Shown here in pieces: positions 1-5,903 of a DNA stretch of 7,717 bases. Position 1 is the first letter of the stretch, and every line of letters starts with the position of its first letter. Position numbers and translations under genes: made by a program. The DNA comes from Kiritimatiellia bacterium (GTDB lineage: Bacteria; Verrucomicrobiota; Kiritimatiellia; SLAD01): positions 1-7,717 of the forward strand of contig SLAD01000425.1 in NCBI GenBank assembly GCA_007126995.1. The letters are read 5' to 3'. The notes beneath the pieces are model-generated. The model was not told the origin of the DNA and did no database searches. It worked only from the letters and a program-made list of their open reading frames with translations.

Positions 1-49
1 CAGCCGGCCCAAATGCGCCTGAAACGTAACGCCTCAATGAAGGATGTCA

Positions 50-688
50 ATGGACACTGAGCAACTTCTACCACACCCCCGTAAAGGGTTCCCAGGAACT
101 CTGGATCGGTTTGTAGGTCCAGGCGCAACGCCGGCTGAACTGTCACTTCAGTTCCTGCTACCCCTGCTGGCCGCAGTCGCCGCAGTTGCCCATGCGGCTT
201 ATGCCGTTGGGACTTGGTCAGCCTTGCAGTACATGCTTTGCGCGTTGCTGGCGCTCGATATCATAGGCGGGATCATCACCAACAGCACCTCTTCGGGAAA
301 GCGATGGTATCACCGTGCAGGACAAGGCTTTCTGCAGCACTTCGGCTTTGTCATGCTTCACCTTGGGCATCTAACCGTTGTGTCGTGGCTTTTTCTCACA
401 CTTGATCTACTGTGGCTGCTGGTGGCCGGAATGTATCTTGTGATCGCGAGCCTCACCATCATCTTGTCTCCTATCTACCTTCAGCGACCGGTCGCGCTGC
501 TCATGTACGCAGGGGGTGTTCTACTCGCCCTGTACGTGCTTACATCGCCCCCGGGACTGGAGTGGTTTTTACCCCTGTTCTACTTGAAGCTACTCGTCGC
601 CCACCTTCCGAGAGAGGAAGCCTACCGACCGCAGTGGGAGGCTAACAAGGCGCTCACCCCGGACGCGGCTAAACGCCGCGCCGGTTAG
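50..688 (+). CDS. Polytopic inner-membrane protein of unknown function
   Basis: The function is unknown. The product (212 residues from this start) is strongly hydrophobic, with about five to six predicted membrane segments. Numbered from the ATG at 44, they lie near residues 35-56, 60-78, 97-119, 121-145, 150-167 and 172-188. Between the second and third is a conserved-looking loop, DIIGGIITNSTSSGKRWYHR (72-91), then a His-rich segment (HFGFVMLHLGH, 99-109). I recall similar uncharacterised proteins with a D-I-x-G-G-x-x-T-N and K-R-W-Y-H signature, but no defined activity. An in-frame TGA at 38-40 bounds the 5' end. ATG 44 and ATG 50 are both possible. AAGG at 40-43 is 6 bases from ATG 50 but abuts ATG 44, so 50 is preferred. 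The C-terminal codons lie inside the attC-like structure at 640-701, as happens in some integron cassettes. That it is a real gene is fairly sure; its role is open. Confidence 0.82.
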   Translation: MDTEQLLPHPRKGFPGTLDRFVGPGATPAELSLQFLLPLLAAVAAVAHAAYAVGTWSALQYMLCALLALDIIGGIITNSTSSGKRWYHRAGQGFLQHFGFVMLHLGHLTVVSWLFLTLDLLWLLVAGMYLVIASLTIILSPIYLQRPVALLMYAGGVLLALYVLTSPPGLEWFLPLFYLKLLVAHLPREEAYRPQWEANKALTPDAAKRRAG

Positions 689-701
689 CTTCAACGAGCC
701 T
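640..701 (+). other. attC-like (integron cassette recombination site) remnant
   Basis: The layout follows a short palindromic attC. An R''-like box GGCTAAC (640-646) is followed by a 5-base spacer and an L''-like GCTCA (652-656). The central stem pairs CCGG (659-662) with CCGG (681-684) and CGCGGC (664-669) with GCCGCG (675-680), leaving A663 bulged like an extrahelical base and a TAAAC loop. An L'-like TTAGC (685-689) and a TTCAAC spacer follow. The expected partner of the R'' box, GTTAGCC, should then start at G696. The sequence reads GAGCC, which is that box without its TT, the two bases right after the G where integrases cut. The stop codon of the membrane-protein gene (686-688) lies inside the stem. 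The structure was read by eye. R'' also deviates from the RYYYAAC consensus at its second base. It could instead be a simple terminator-like stem, although no T-run follows. Confidence 0.42.
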
Positions 702-733
702 TCGGCTCGCCGTCGGTCCATTCGGAGGAATGG
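695..733. repeat. Two adjacent short inverted repeats between genes
   Basis: The first is CGAGCC (695-700) / GGCTCG (704-709) around a TTC triloop. The second is CCATTC (718-723) / GAATGG (728-733) around GGAG. Both arms match perfectly over six bases. Neither is followed by a run of T, so a classical intrinsic terminator is not supported. They sit between the attC-like remnant and a possible promoter, so they could be transcript-end stems or protein-binding sites. Which of these applies cannot be told from the sequence. Confidence 0.4.
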
Positions 734-737
734 GGAA

Positions 738-766
738 TTGCTGTCATCTGAAAACTGTGGCAGAAT
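738..766 (+). promoter_or_regulatory. Possible sigma70-type promoter for the 773/909 gene pair
   Basis: TTGCTG (738-743) and CAGAAT (761-766) resemble -35 and -10 boxes and are separated by exactly 17 bases. They match the TTGACA and TATAAT consensus at 3 and 4 of 6 positions, so the call is weak. If real, transcription would begin about at the ATG at 773, giving a leaderless or nearly leaderless message. That would fit the absence of a clear ribosome binding site before 773. Confidence 0.3.
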
Positions 767-772
767 GCCCCC

Positions 773-964
773 ATGAATAGACGGGTTACAGCAAAGCACC
801 ATATGGCGGATTTGCGACAGGCGGACCGTGTCCCCGGCACTCCCGGCAATCGTATCGCCTTGGTATGGCCTCTTACCCGAGAAGTTGCATCCCTTAGCAA
901 GCGCTACGATGTTGAACGAAGATTACAGAGAGATGTTGCAGATCTTGTCCGCCGAAAAGGTTGA
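773..964 (+). CDS. Small basic protein, possible partner of the nucleotidyltransferase
   Basis: A 63-residue, Arg-rich protein without membrane segments or a known catalytic motif. Its C-terminal half reads like a true protein sequence: PLTREVASLSKRYDVERRLQ, then RDVADLVRRKG at the end. I have an unverified memory of short ORFs with the pattern W-x-L-T ... S-R-L-Q-R-x-V ... R-R-x-G just before nucleotidyltransferases of the type encoded next. The last 56 bases overlap the start of that gene in another frame, which suggests translational coupling and a paired function such as antitoxin and toxin. There is no good Shine-Dalgarno sequence before ATG 773, but a possible promoter would place the transcript start at or near this codon. 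The alternative is that the frame is a chance opening upstream of the nucleotidyltransferase. Function is not known. Confidence 0.5.
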   Translation: MNRRVTAKHHMADLRQADRVPGTPGNRIALVWPLTREVASLSKRYDVERRLQRDVADLVRRKG

Positions 965-1373
965 CTTCCTTTTGGTCGGGGCCTACGCCATGGCCGCGCA
1001 CGGGTATCCACGTGCTACGCTTGATATAGATATATGGGTGTTACCCTCGCCGAAGAATGCGAAAGCGGTAATCAGGGCATTGACACAATTTGGGGCACCC
1101 TTGGATAAGGTGACAGAGGATGACTTTTCAACCGATGGCACAATCTTCCAGATAGGCGTAGCCCCCCGGAGGATTGATATAATCACTTCTGCGTCTGGGT
1201 TGTCATTCGACATCGCATCGCGTGATGCACTGGAAATAGATATCGACGGCATTACTGTCCGAATCCCCTCGCTGGACGACCTCATCAAGAACAAGCGAGC
1301 ATCAGGAAGAACCAAGGACATTGCTGACGCCGAAGCCTTGGAGAGCATACAGGGGGCCGAACCATCGCCTTGA
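909..1373 (+). CDS. Nucleotidyltransferase-fold protein (AbiEii/DUF6036-like)
   Basis: A small stand-alone nucleotidyltransferase-fold protein of 154 residues. The core signature is VDFLLVGAYAMAAHGYPRAT (18-37) followed by DID (39-41), corresponding to the G-[GSA] turn and the metal-binding D-x-D. A third acidic residue is probably D90 in RRIDIIT. The tail has NKRASGRTKDIADAEAL (128-144), typical of this group. Relatives are often annotated as nucleotidyltransferase, AbiEii-type toxin or DUF6036 family; AbiEii-like proteins transfer nucleotides in toxin-antitoxin or abortive-infection systems. No activity of this protein is shown. The GTG at 828 would add 27 residues that look unlike the family, so ATG 909 is preferred, although its ribosome binding site is weak. 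It overlaps the 63-residue ORF by 56 bases. Codon use includes ATA and AGA codons, which look commoner here than in the genes to the right and are consistent with transfer. Confidence 0.83.
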   Translation: MLNEDYREMLQILSAEKVDFLLVGAYAMAAHGYPRATLDIDIWVLPSPKNAKAVIRALTQFGAPLDKVTEDDFSTDGTIFQIGVAPRRIDIITSASGLSFDIASRDALEIDIDGITVRIPSLDDLIKNKRASGRTKDIADAEALESIQGAEPSP

Positions 1374-1650
1374 GCTTATGCGAAACAAGCGGGCGGCGAA
1401 ATTTACGGTTTACGCTAGGCAAGAGTCTCCGTGAGTGCGATAGGTTTTCCGTGCTGCCTGTTCCGCAACGCTCAGGCATAACGAACCACCTGAAAAGAAA
1501 AGCGGGTTTTGTCAATGCATACAAAAGAGGAAGAATTCATGAAATGCCTAACAATCCGTGTCTTGATTGCCGTTTAATATCTGGCGCAGATTCGTTGAGA
1601 CAACACGTAGAATAGATCCCTGCCGAGCAACGATGATCCCCGGCCTCGGC
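1374..1650. other. Gene-poor stretch between accessory and chromosomal parts
   Basis: There is no convincing gene here. A 12-codon reading frame (1539-1577) begins ATG AAA TGC, has a good AGAGGAAG ribosome binding site at 1526-1533, and encodes MKCLTIRVLIAV before TAA. It looks like the start of a signal peptide that is cut short. GCCTAAC at 1546-1552 fits the R'' box of an attC, but its best partner (GTTGAGA, 1594-1600) pairs poorly. TCAGG (1472-1476) and CCTGA (1489-1493) form a weak inverted repeat. An open frame from TTG 1370 to 1615 has no recognisable content. The stretch receives transcription from both sides, since the nucleotidyltransferase and rsmI converge on it. Confidence 0.55.
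1622..1650 (-). terminator. Weak stem just after rsmI
   Basis: GCCGAG (1622-1627) pairs with CTCGGC (1645-1650) around a 17-base loop, directly after the rsmI stop codon. The stem is GC-rich, but the loop is large and no T-run follows on the minus strand, so this is at best a poor intrinsic terminator. Confidence 0.2.
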
Positions 1651-2367
1651 CTATCGCTCCGGCCCGATCACGATTACCCACTCCCCTTTCGTCGACCGTT
1701 GCTCGAACGCGGCCAAGATATCAGCGGGGGTCCCGACCAGTGATTGCTCAAAATGTTTGGTGAGCTCGCGTCCAACAAAAACTTGGCGTTCGGGCGCGAG
1801 TTCTGCGAGTTCGGTGATCAGCTTGATCGCGCGATACGGCGATTCATAGACCGCGATCGGTAACTCCTGCGGCAGCCATTCCGCCAGAATGCGGCGTCGG
1901 GCCGCCGACTTATTCGGTAAAAAGCCCAGGAAGACAAATCCGCCTTCGGCAAATCCACAGAGCGAGATCGCGGTTGTGATCGCGCTGGGTCCGGGTACCG
2001 CATAAATCGGTGCACCCGCCGCCCGGCAGGCCGCCACCACACGCGCGCCGGGATCGGACACGCCCGGCATGCCCGCATCACTTACCAAGGCTAACGCCGC
2101 GCCATTCGAAATACGCTGCACAATCTGCTGCGAGCGCTGCGCCTCGTTGAACTTGTGACAGCTCATCATGGGCGTCGCGATCGCATAGCGCGTCAAGAGT
2201 TTGCGGGTGTGGCGGGTGTCCTCGGCCAGGATGACCTCCACCTGACGCAGTGTGTCCAATGCCCGGGCGCTAATGTCAGACAGATTCCCAATCGGTGTGC
2301 CGACCACATAGAGCCCGGCCTGAAGCGGCTGCTGGTCATCTTTCGTTGCTGCCGCATCCTTGCTCAT
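1651..2367 (-). CDS. rsmI: 16S rRNA (cytidine(1402)-2'-O)-methyltransferase RsmI
   Basis: RsmI uses S-adenosylmethionine to methylate the 2'-OH of C1402 in the decoding centre of 16S rRNA, working with RsmH on the same base. The 238-residue product has the tetrapyrrole-methylase fold and family landmarks: LYVVGTPIGNLSDIS (19-33), LAEDTRHTRKLL (47-58), SCHKFNE (69-75), ALVSDAGMPGVSDPG (93-107) and VPGPSAITTAISLCG (124-138), with GRELTK further on. The protein ends at GEWVIVIGPER, where the catalytic domain normally ends. E. coli RsmI is 286 residues, so the C-terminal HTH-like extension is absent; many bacterial forms are short like this, so it need not be a truncation. ATG 2367 is chosen over the TTG at 2379, which would overlap the upstream stop. 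The gene starts 5 bases after the protease gene and is likely translated from the same message, by coupling. Confidence 0.95.
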   Translation of the reverse strand: MSKDAAATKDDQQPLQAGLYVVGTPIGNLSDISARALDTLRQVEVILAEDTRHTRKLLTRYAIATPMMSCHKFNEAQRSQQIVQRISNGAALALVSDAGMPGVSDPGARVVAACRAAGAPIYAVPGPSAITTAISLCGFAEGGFVFLGFLPNKSAARRRILAEWLPQELPIAVYESPYRAIKLITELAELAPERQVFVGRELTKHFEQSLVGTPADILAAFEQRSTKGEWVIVIGPER

Positions 2368-2372
2368 TGAAA

Positions 2373-3152
2373 TTACCAAAACTCGTACTTATCGAAAGCC
2401 ACCACATAAATGCCGAGCAATAAATTGGTCACGACATGTGCGACAGCCGCCGCCCAGATGTCGCGGGTACGAATCATCAGCCATAAATACGCCACACCTG
2501 CGATGAATCCCACGGCCCATTGCATGTGTTCGACCGCGAACACGGCACTTACGGCCAGGAACACGCCCGTATGCCAGGTACCCAGATCAACCTTCAAGAA
2601 GTTGCGCCCGAGTAACCAGCGGTACAGCCAGCCGCGCCAAAAGAATTCCTCGATGATCGCGATTACGAAGGCGGACCCCGCAATCCGCATCATCACCAAA
2701 GGCCAACCGGCCACGGCAGGCGAAAACGGTGAGGTCTCGACGGGATCAGGGATGGACCACGGTGGCAAAATCGCGATCTTCAGATAAAATTGACGCCAGG
2801 CGGGAAAACGATCACCCAACCAATACGCTTCGGGTAGAACCCAGATTACGAACACGCCGACACCAACGGCCAATGCCAGTGGCAAATTCTTCACATCCAA
2901 GCGCGTATACCAACGCCACGGCCGGAAATAGAGGAATAGCGCCAAACCACCGACGGTTTGCGCGGCATACACCCAAGCACGCACGCTGGAATCATCCGCG
3001 AGCGCAAATTGTCCGACCAGAAAGATGCACGCAATCCAGTATACGAACGGCGCCACATGGCCCCAGGTCGCCGCTTTGATCTCCTGATGTTCGCGCCATT
3101 CTTCTTCGCTCAGTAGGCGCCCACCACTTTTGTCCTGTTCAGCTTGCCTCAT
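2373..3152 (-). CDS. CPBP-family (CAAX prenyl protease-related) intramembrane metalloprotease
   Basis: A 259-residue multi-pass membrane protein of the CPBP/Abi family, relatives of the Rce1 CAAX endoprotease. The catalytic motifs are all present: EEFFWRG (168-174, the EExxxR motif), FAVEHMQ with H209, and HVVTN (239-243, HxxxN). Membrane segments are visible near residues 33-52, 60-76, 90-107, 152-170, 196-207, 212-228 and 232-251. A charged cytoplasmic N-terminus precedes them. The E-E-F-F-W-R-G form and the layout recall the subgroup named CAAX prenyl protease-related, found alongside PEP-CTERM/exosortase systems (TIGR03008, from memory). No exosortase is in the window, so the substrate is unknown. 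ATG 3152 is preferred; a GTG at 3161 would add three residues. It is probably first in a two-gene unit with rsmI. It is divergent from the secreted GH13 gene, with an 81-base shared gap. Confidence 0.92.
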   Translation of the reverse strand: MRQAEQDKSGGRLLSEEEWREHQEIKAATWGHVAPFVYWIACIFLVGQFALADDSSVRAWVYAAQTVGGLALFLYFRPWRWYTRLDVKNLPLALAVGVGVFVIWVLPEAYWLGDRFPAWRQFYLKIAILPPWSIPDPVETSPFSPAVAGWPLVMMRIAGSAFVIAIIEEFFWRGWLYRWLLGRNFLKVDLGTWHTGVFLAVSAVFAVEHMQWAVGFIAGVAYLWLMIRTRDIWAAAVAHVVTNLLLGIYVVAFDKYEFW

Positions 3153-3233
3153 AAAAATCACTATGGTTAATTCTAGTTCGTACCCGATCGGATTAACTGG
3201 CCCGAACTGTAACCTTGAGTCGAGAGTAAGCCC
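3153..3233. promoter_or_regulatory. Divergent intergenic region, expected to hold two promoters
   Basis: This gap separates the protease/rsmI unit from the GH13 gene and should contain promoters for both. On the minus strand, TAGAAT (3175-3170) resembles a -10 box and would start transcription about 11 bases before the protease ATG, but no good -35 box lies upstream. On the plus strand no box pair is convincing. The GH13 ATG has only a weak purine-rich GAGAG (3226-3230) before it. No clear operator palindrome was seen beyond the short CGATCG at 3185-3190. Confidence 0.3.
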
Positions 3234-5897
3234 ATGAAAAAAAATCTGCCGTTTGTCTTAATTCTGCTTCTTCTGCCTATTTTCGCGGTTGCGGGCATCC
3301 ATCCTGAGTGGTCACCGCGCGTGCCGTCGCGATTCGAGACGGTTGAGATTCATCTGCCGACGCTCGAGGGGGGCGACATATTACACTGGGGGGTTAATGT
3401 TGATGAGATCAGTTGGGTCCGCCCAATCGCCGATTACCGCCCGGAAGGATCGACGTTATACGGGAACGCGATTCGCACCCCGTTTGAAGATGGCCGGGTC
3501 GTGCTGGGACCGTTTGATCACACCAATCAGGTTGTCGAAGGCGTCGTGTTCGCGGTATTGCGCGCGGACGGTAGCTGGGACAACAACAATGGCGATGACT
3601 ATCTCATTCCCATCAGTCAGGGCAGGATCAGTCTTGAGCCTGAATCGCCCACCTTGTCCGATGTCATTAAAGTAACGGTGCGCGACAGTGAACCGGACGG
3701 CCGACTACGCTGGGGCGCCAATTCAGAATTCGGCTCGTGGACACCCATTCACCCTATTTATTGGCCGATCGACAGCGACATGGCCAAGGATGGTGTGGGC
3801 CTCAACACGCCCCTTCCCCCGCCTGATGAAGACGGCAATTCCATTATTTACATCGGCCCCTTCGATCAAGGCTATCAAGTCGTCCGTTCGCTCCATATGG
3901 CCGCAAATTGGGAAGATGAGTGGGATACAGATGGTGGCCGGAATTATAATTTGGAAATTGAATGGCGTGACCCTGCATCGGACGACTACCTCCGGATAAC
4001 AGAGCCGACCTCCGACGAGGTTGCCGGTGATGAGTTAACGGTCTCGGCACATGCTGAAGGTGCGGATCGCGTGGAGTGGTGGTTGAACGGTCAACGAATT
4101 GGCGTGGTCTCGGAACCTCCCTTTGAACGCCTCATTTATCTCTCGCGCTTGCCTTTTGGTCCGTACGAATTGATTGCGCGGACCGAGATCGATGGTAGTG
4201 CGGTCATCGACGCGACCACATTTTGGCATGTGCCTACCGAGGAACGCAAGCCGGTGCCCGGCGGCATCGACTTTGGTGCCACAGAAAACGACGACGGTAC
4301 GGTGACCTTTGCGCTCTATGCGCCGGGTAAGCGTTTCATCTCCTTGGTCGGTGACTTCAATTGCTGGGATCCTGACGCTGATCGCATGCATTTGTCGCCG
4401 GATGGGACCTGGTGGCTGACGCGTCCGCTTGAGCCGGGCGTGTGGCAATATCAATTCGAAATTGAAGGTGCGAGACGGTTAGCCGATCCCTACGCCCGTG
4501 AGGTCGACTGGACCACTCCTGAGGGCGAAAAGGGATGGATGCCGCATCATGCGCGCACGGTGCTGCGCGTCGGGGCTGAACCTTTTGAGTGGACCGCCAC
4601 CGATTATCAGCGTCCTGCCTTGGAGGACCTTGTGATATACGAGTTGTTCATTGAGGATTTTGTTCCGGGCAAAGGCTTCCTTGGGATGATTGAGAAACTG
4701 GATTACATCCAGGATTTGGGCTTCAACGCCATCGAGCCGCTGCCGTGGCATCCGTGGCCGGGCGAAGAGAGTTGGGGCTACAACCCCACCTTCCACTTTG
4801 GTGTCGAGCAGCTTTACGGCACACCGGACGAGCTGAAGCAACTAATCGATGCCGCGCATCAACGGGGCATGGCCGTCATTATCGACATGGTCCTGAATCA
4901 TGCCGAATGGGCCTCCCCCCTGTACCAACTCTACGGGGCGGATTATGAGGCGAGTCCCTATTTCCGCGAGTATCATGGCCACAACTGGGGCTTCCCCAAA
5001 ATCGATCAAGAGTCGCCCGCCGTGCAGCGTTATGTCTCGGATGTGATTCGCTTTTGGATTGATGAATACCGTATCGACGGATTTCGCTATGATGCGACCC
5101 GCTGGACCGGTTGGCAGGGATACAATGACTGGGGAGCGAGCCTCTATGCCTATGTGGCGCGCCGAGCCGATCCGTACAATATCCAAATCGCTGAGCATCT
5201 CCCCATTGAACCGCCACTGATCATCGATACCGAGATGGATACGGGTTGGCATGCCGAATATCGCTGGCGAATCCGCGAAATGATTGAGCGTGCCGAGCTC
5301 TATCCCGATGCGCTCGCCGAGAACCTGGATGGGCGCAAGGTGGGCTTTGAACACTCGCTGCAGCGTATGCCGTATACGGAAAGCCATGACGAGGAACGGG
5401 TGGTCAATGAGTTGCGCGAGGCCGGCTTCGACGAGGAGGAAGTCTTCCGACGCGCGGCGATGGCCATTGCCCTACCCTTGCTGACACCCGGCGTGCCGAT
5501 GCTTTATGCCGGTCAAGAGTGGGGAGAAGATACGGTTAAGAATGTGGGATGGAATCCGCTCAACTGGCACTATCTTGAGCAAGAGCCGAATCGGCGACTG
5601 AAGGAAATTACCCGCGCGCTGGTCCATCTGCGGGTACAGCATCCGGCGCTGCGCGGCGATAATGTCCACATTCACGTGGCCGACGCCACAACCGGTCTAG
5701 CGATCTTCGAGCGGGACAACGCACCGGACCAAGTCCAGGTCGCGCTGAATTTCGGGCGCGCGCCCGTCGAGGCCTCATTGTCCCTGAACAAGCAGTCCAC
5801 CTGGGTTGACGTGTTGTCCGGCAAAACGGTCGAGGCAGGCGTGGCCGAAGTCATGCTGAAGCCGGGGGAGGTGCGCGTATGGGCCACGACATGGTAA
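3234..5897 (+). CDS. Secreted multidomain GH13 alpha-glucan hydrolase/transferase
   Basis: An 887-residue exported enzyme acting on alpha-glucans (starch, glycogen or oligosaccharides); exact specificity is not readable. A signal peptide (1-20, MKKNLPFVLILL..., probable cleavage AVA|GI) is followed by two related modules of about 100 residues (32-125 and 143-243). They share L-[HR]-W-G-[VA]-N, GPFD...QVV and W...N/D-G-G patterns and look like starch-binding modules of CBM25/26 type. Next are an Ig-like domain (253-335, with VEWWLNGQRIGVVSEPPFE) and a CBM48-like domain (352-445, with FNCWDPDADRM). The GH13 barrel (about 463-795) has region I DMVLNH (551-556) and region II GFRYDATR with R618 and nucleophile D620. 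Acid/base E654 lies in IAEH and the stabiliser pair H718-D719 in ESHDEE. A beta-rich C-terminal domain ends the protein. It is likely extracellular or periplasmic. The CBM48 suggests kinship with branching/trehalohydrolase-type GH13 enzymes, but subfamily assignment is uncertain. A class IV aminotransferase gene follows 6 bases downstream. Confidence 0.93.
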   Translation: MKKNLPFVLILLLLPIFAVAGIHPEWSPRVPSRFETVEIHLPTLEGGDILHWGVNVDEISWVRPIADYRPEGSTLYGNAIRTPFEDGRVVLGPFDHTNQVVEGVVFAVLRADGSWDNNNGDDYLIPISQGRISLEPESPTLSDVIKVTVRDSEPDGRLRWGANSEFGSWTPIHPIYWPIDSDMAKDGVGLNTPLPPPDEDGNSIIYIGPFDQGYQVVRSLHMAANWEDEWDTDGGRNYNLEIEWRDPASDDYLRITEPTSDEVAGDELTVSAHAEGADRVEWWLNGQRIGVVSEPPFERLIYLSRLPFGPYELIARTEIDGSAVIDATTFWHVPTEERKPVPGGIDFGATENDDGTVTFALYAPGKRFISLVGDFNCWDPDADRMHLSPDGTWWLTRPLEPGVWQYQFEIEGARRLADPYAREVDWTTPEGEKGWMPHHARTVLRVGAEPFEWTATDYQRPALEDLVIYELFIEDFVPGKGFLGMIEKLDYIQDLGFNAIEPLPWHPWPGEESWGYNPTFHFGVEQLYGTPDELKQLIDAAHQRGMAVIIDMVLNHAEWASPLYQLYGADYEASPYFREYHGHNWGFPKIDQESPAVQRYVSDVIRFWIDEYRIDGFRYDATRWTGWQGYNDWGASLYAYVARRADPYNIQIAEHLPIEPPLIIDTEMDTGWHAEYRWRIREMIERAELYPDALAENLDGRKVGFEHSLQRMPYTESHDEERVVNELREAGFDEEEVFRRAAMAIALPLLTPGVPMLYAGQEWGEDTVKNVGWNPLNWHYLEQEPNRRLKEITRALVHLRVQHPALRGDNVHIHVADATTGLAIFERDNAPDQVQVALNFGRAPVEASLSLNKQSTWVDVLSGKTVEAGVAEVMLKPGEVRVWATTW

Positions 5898-5903
5898 AAC
5901 AAC

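Noticed and set aside
1..49. Cassette start or preceding attC end before the membrane-protein gene
   Set aside because: No GTTRRRY box is present in the first 49 bases; the true left junction, if any, is outside the window.
828..908. 27-residue N-terminal extension of the nucleotidyltransferase from GTG 828
   Set aside because: The extra residues do not resemble the family, while the 773 frame over the same bases reads more like protein. ATG 909 gives the usual family start.
983..1348. Open frame of 121 codons antisense to the nucleotidyltransferase
   Set aside because: It is a mirror of a recognisable conserved gene; the product is low-complexity Ser/Ile-rich with no motif.
1472..1514. Weak inverted repeat TCAGG/CCTGA with AAAA-GCGGG-TTTT nearby, as a terminator
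   Set aside because: Stems are five and four bases with a large loop or AT-only pairing, and no T-run follows a GC-rich stem.
1546..1600. Second attC candidate: GCCTAAC at 1546-1552 with GTTGAGA at 1594-1600
   Set aside because: The left box fits the consensus perfectly, but the right box misses the final pyrimidine, two of seven pairs fail and one is G-T, and the middle does not fold into a clear stem. It could be chance within the short coding frame.
1370..1615. Open frame of 81 codons starting with TTG just after the nucleotidyltransferase
   Set aside because: It starts with TTG overlapping the upstream stop, has no ribosome binding site, and its product has no recognisable or natural-looking pattern. 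Its last 23 codons only overlap the better-supported short frame at 1539.
4842..5387. Long open frame of 181 codons on the minus strand inside the GH13 gene
   Set aside because: It lies fully opposite a strongly conserved catalytic domain, and its product shows no motif. It is a by-product of GC-rich codon use.
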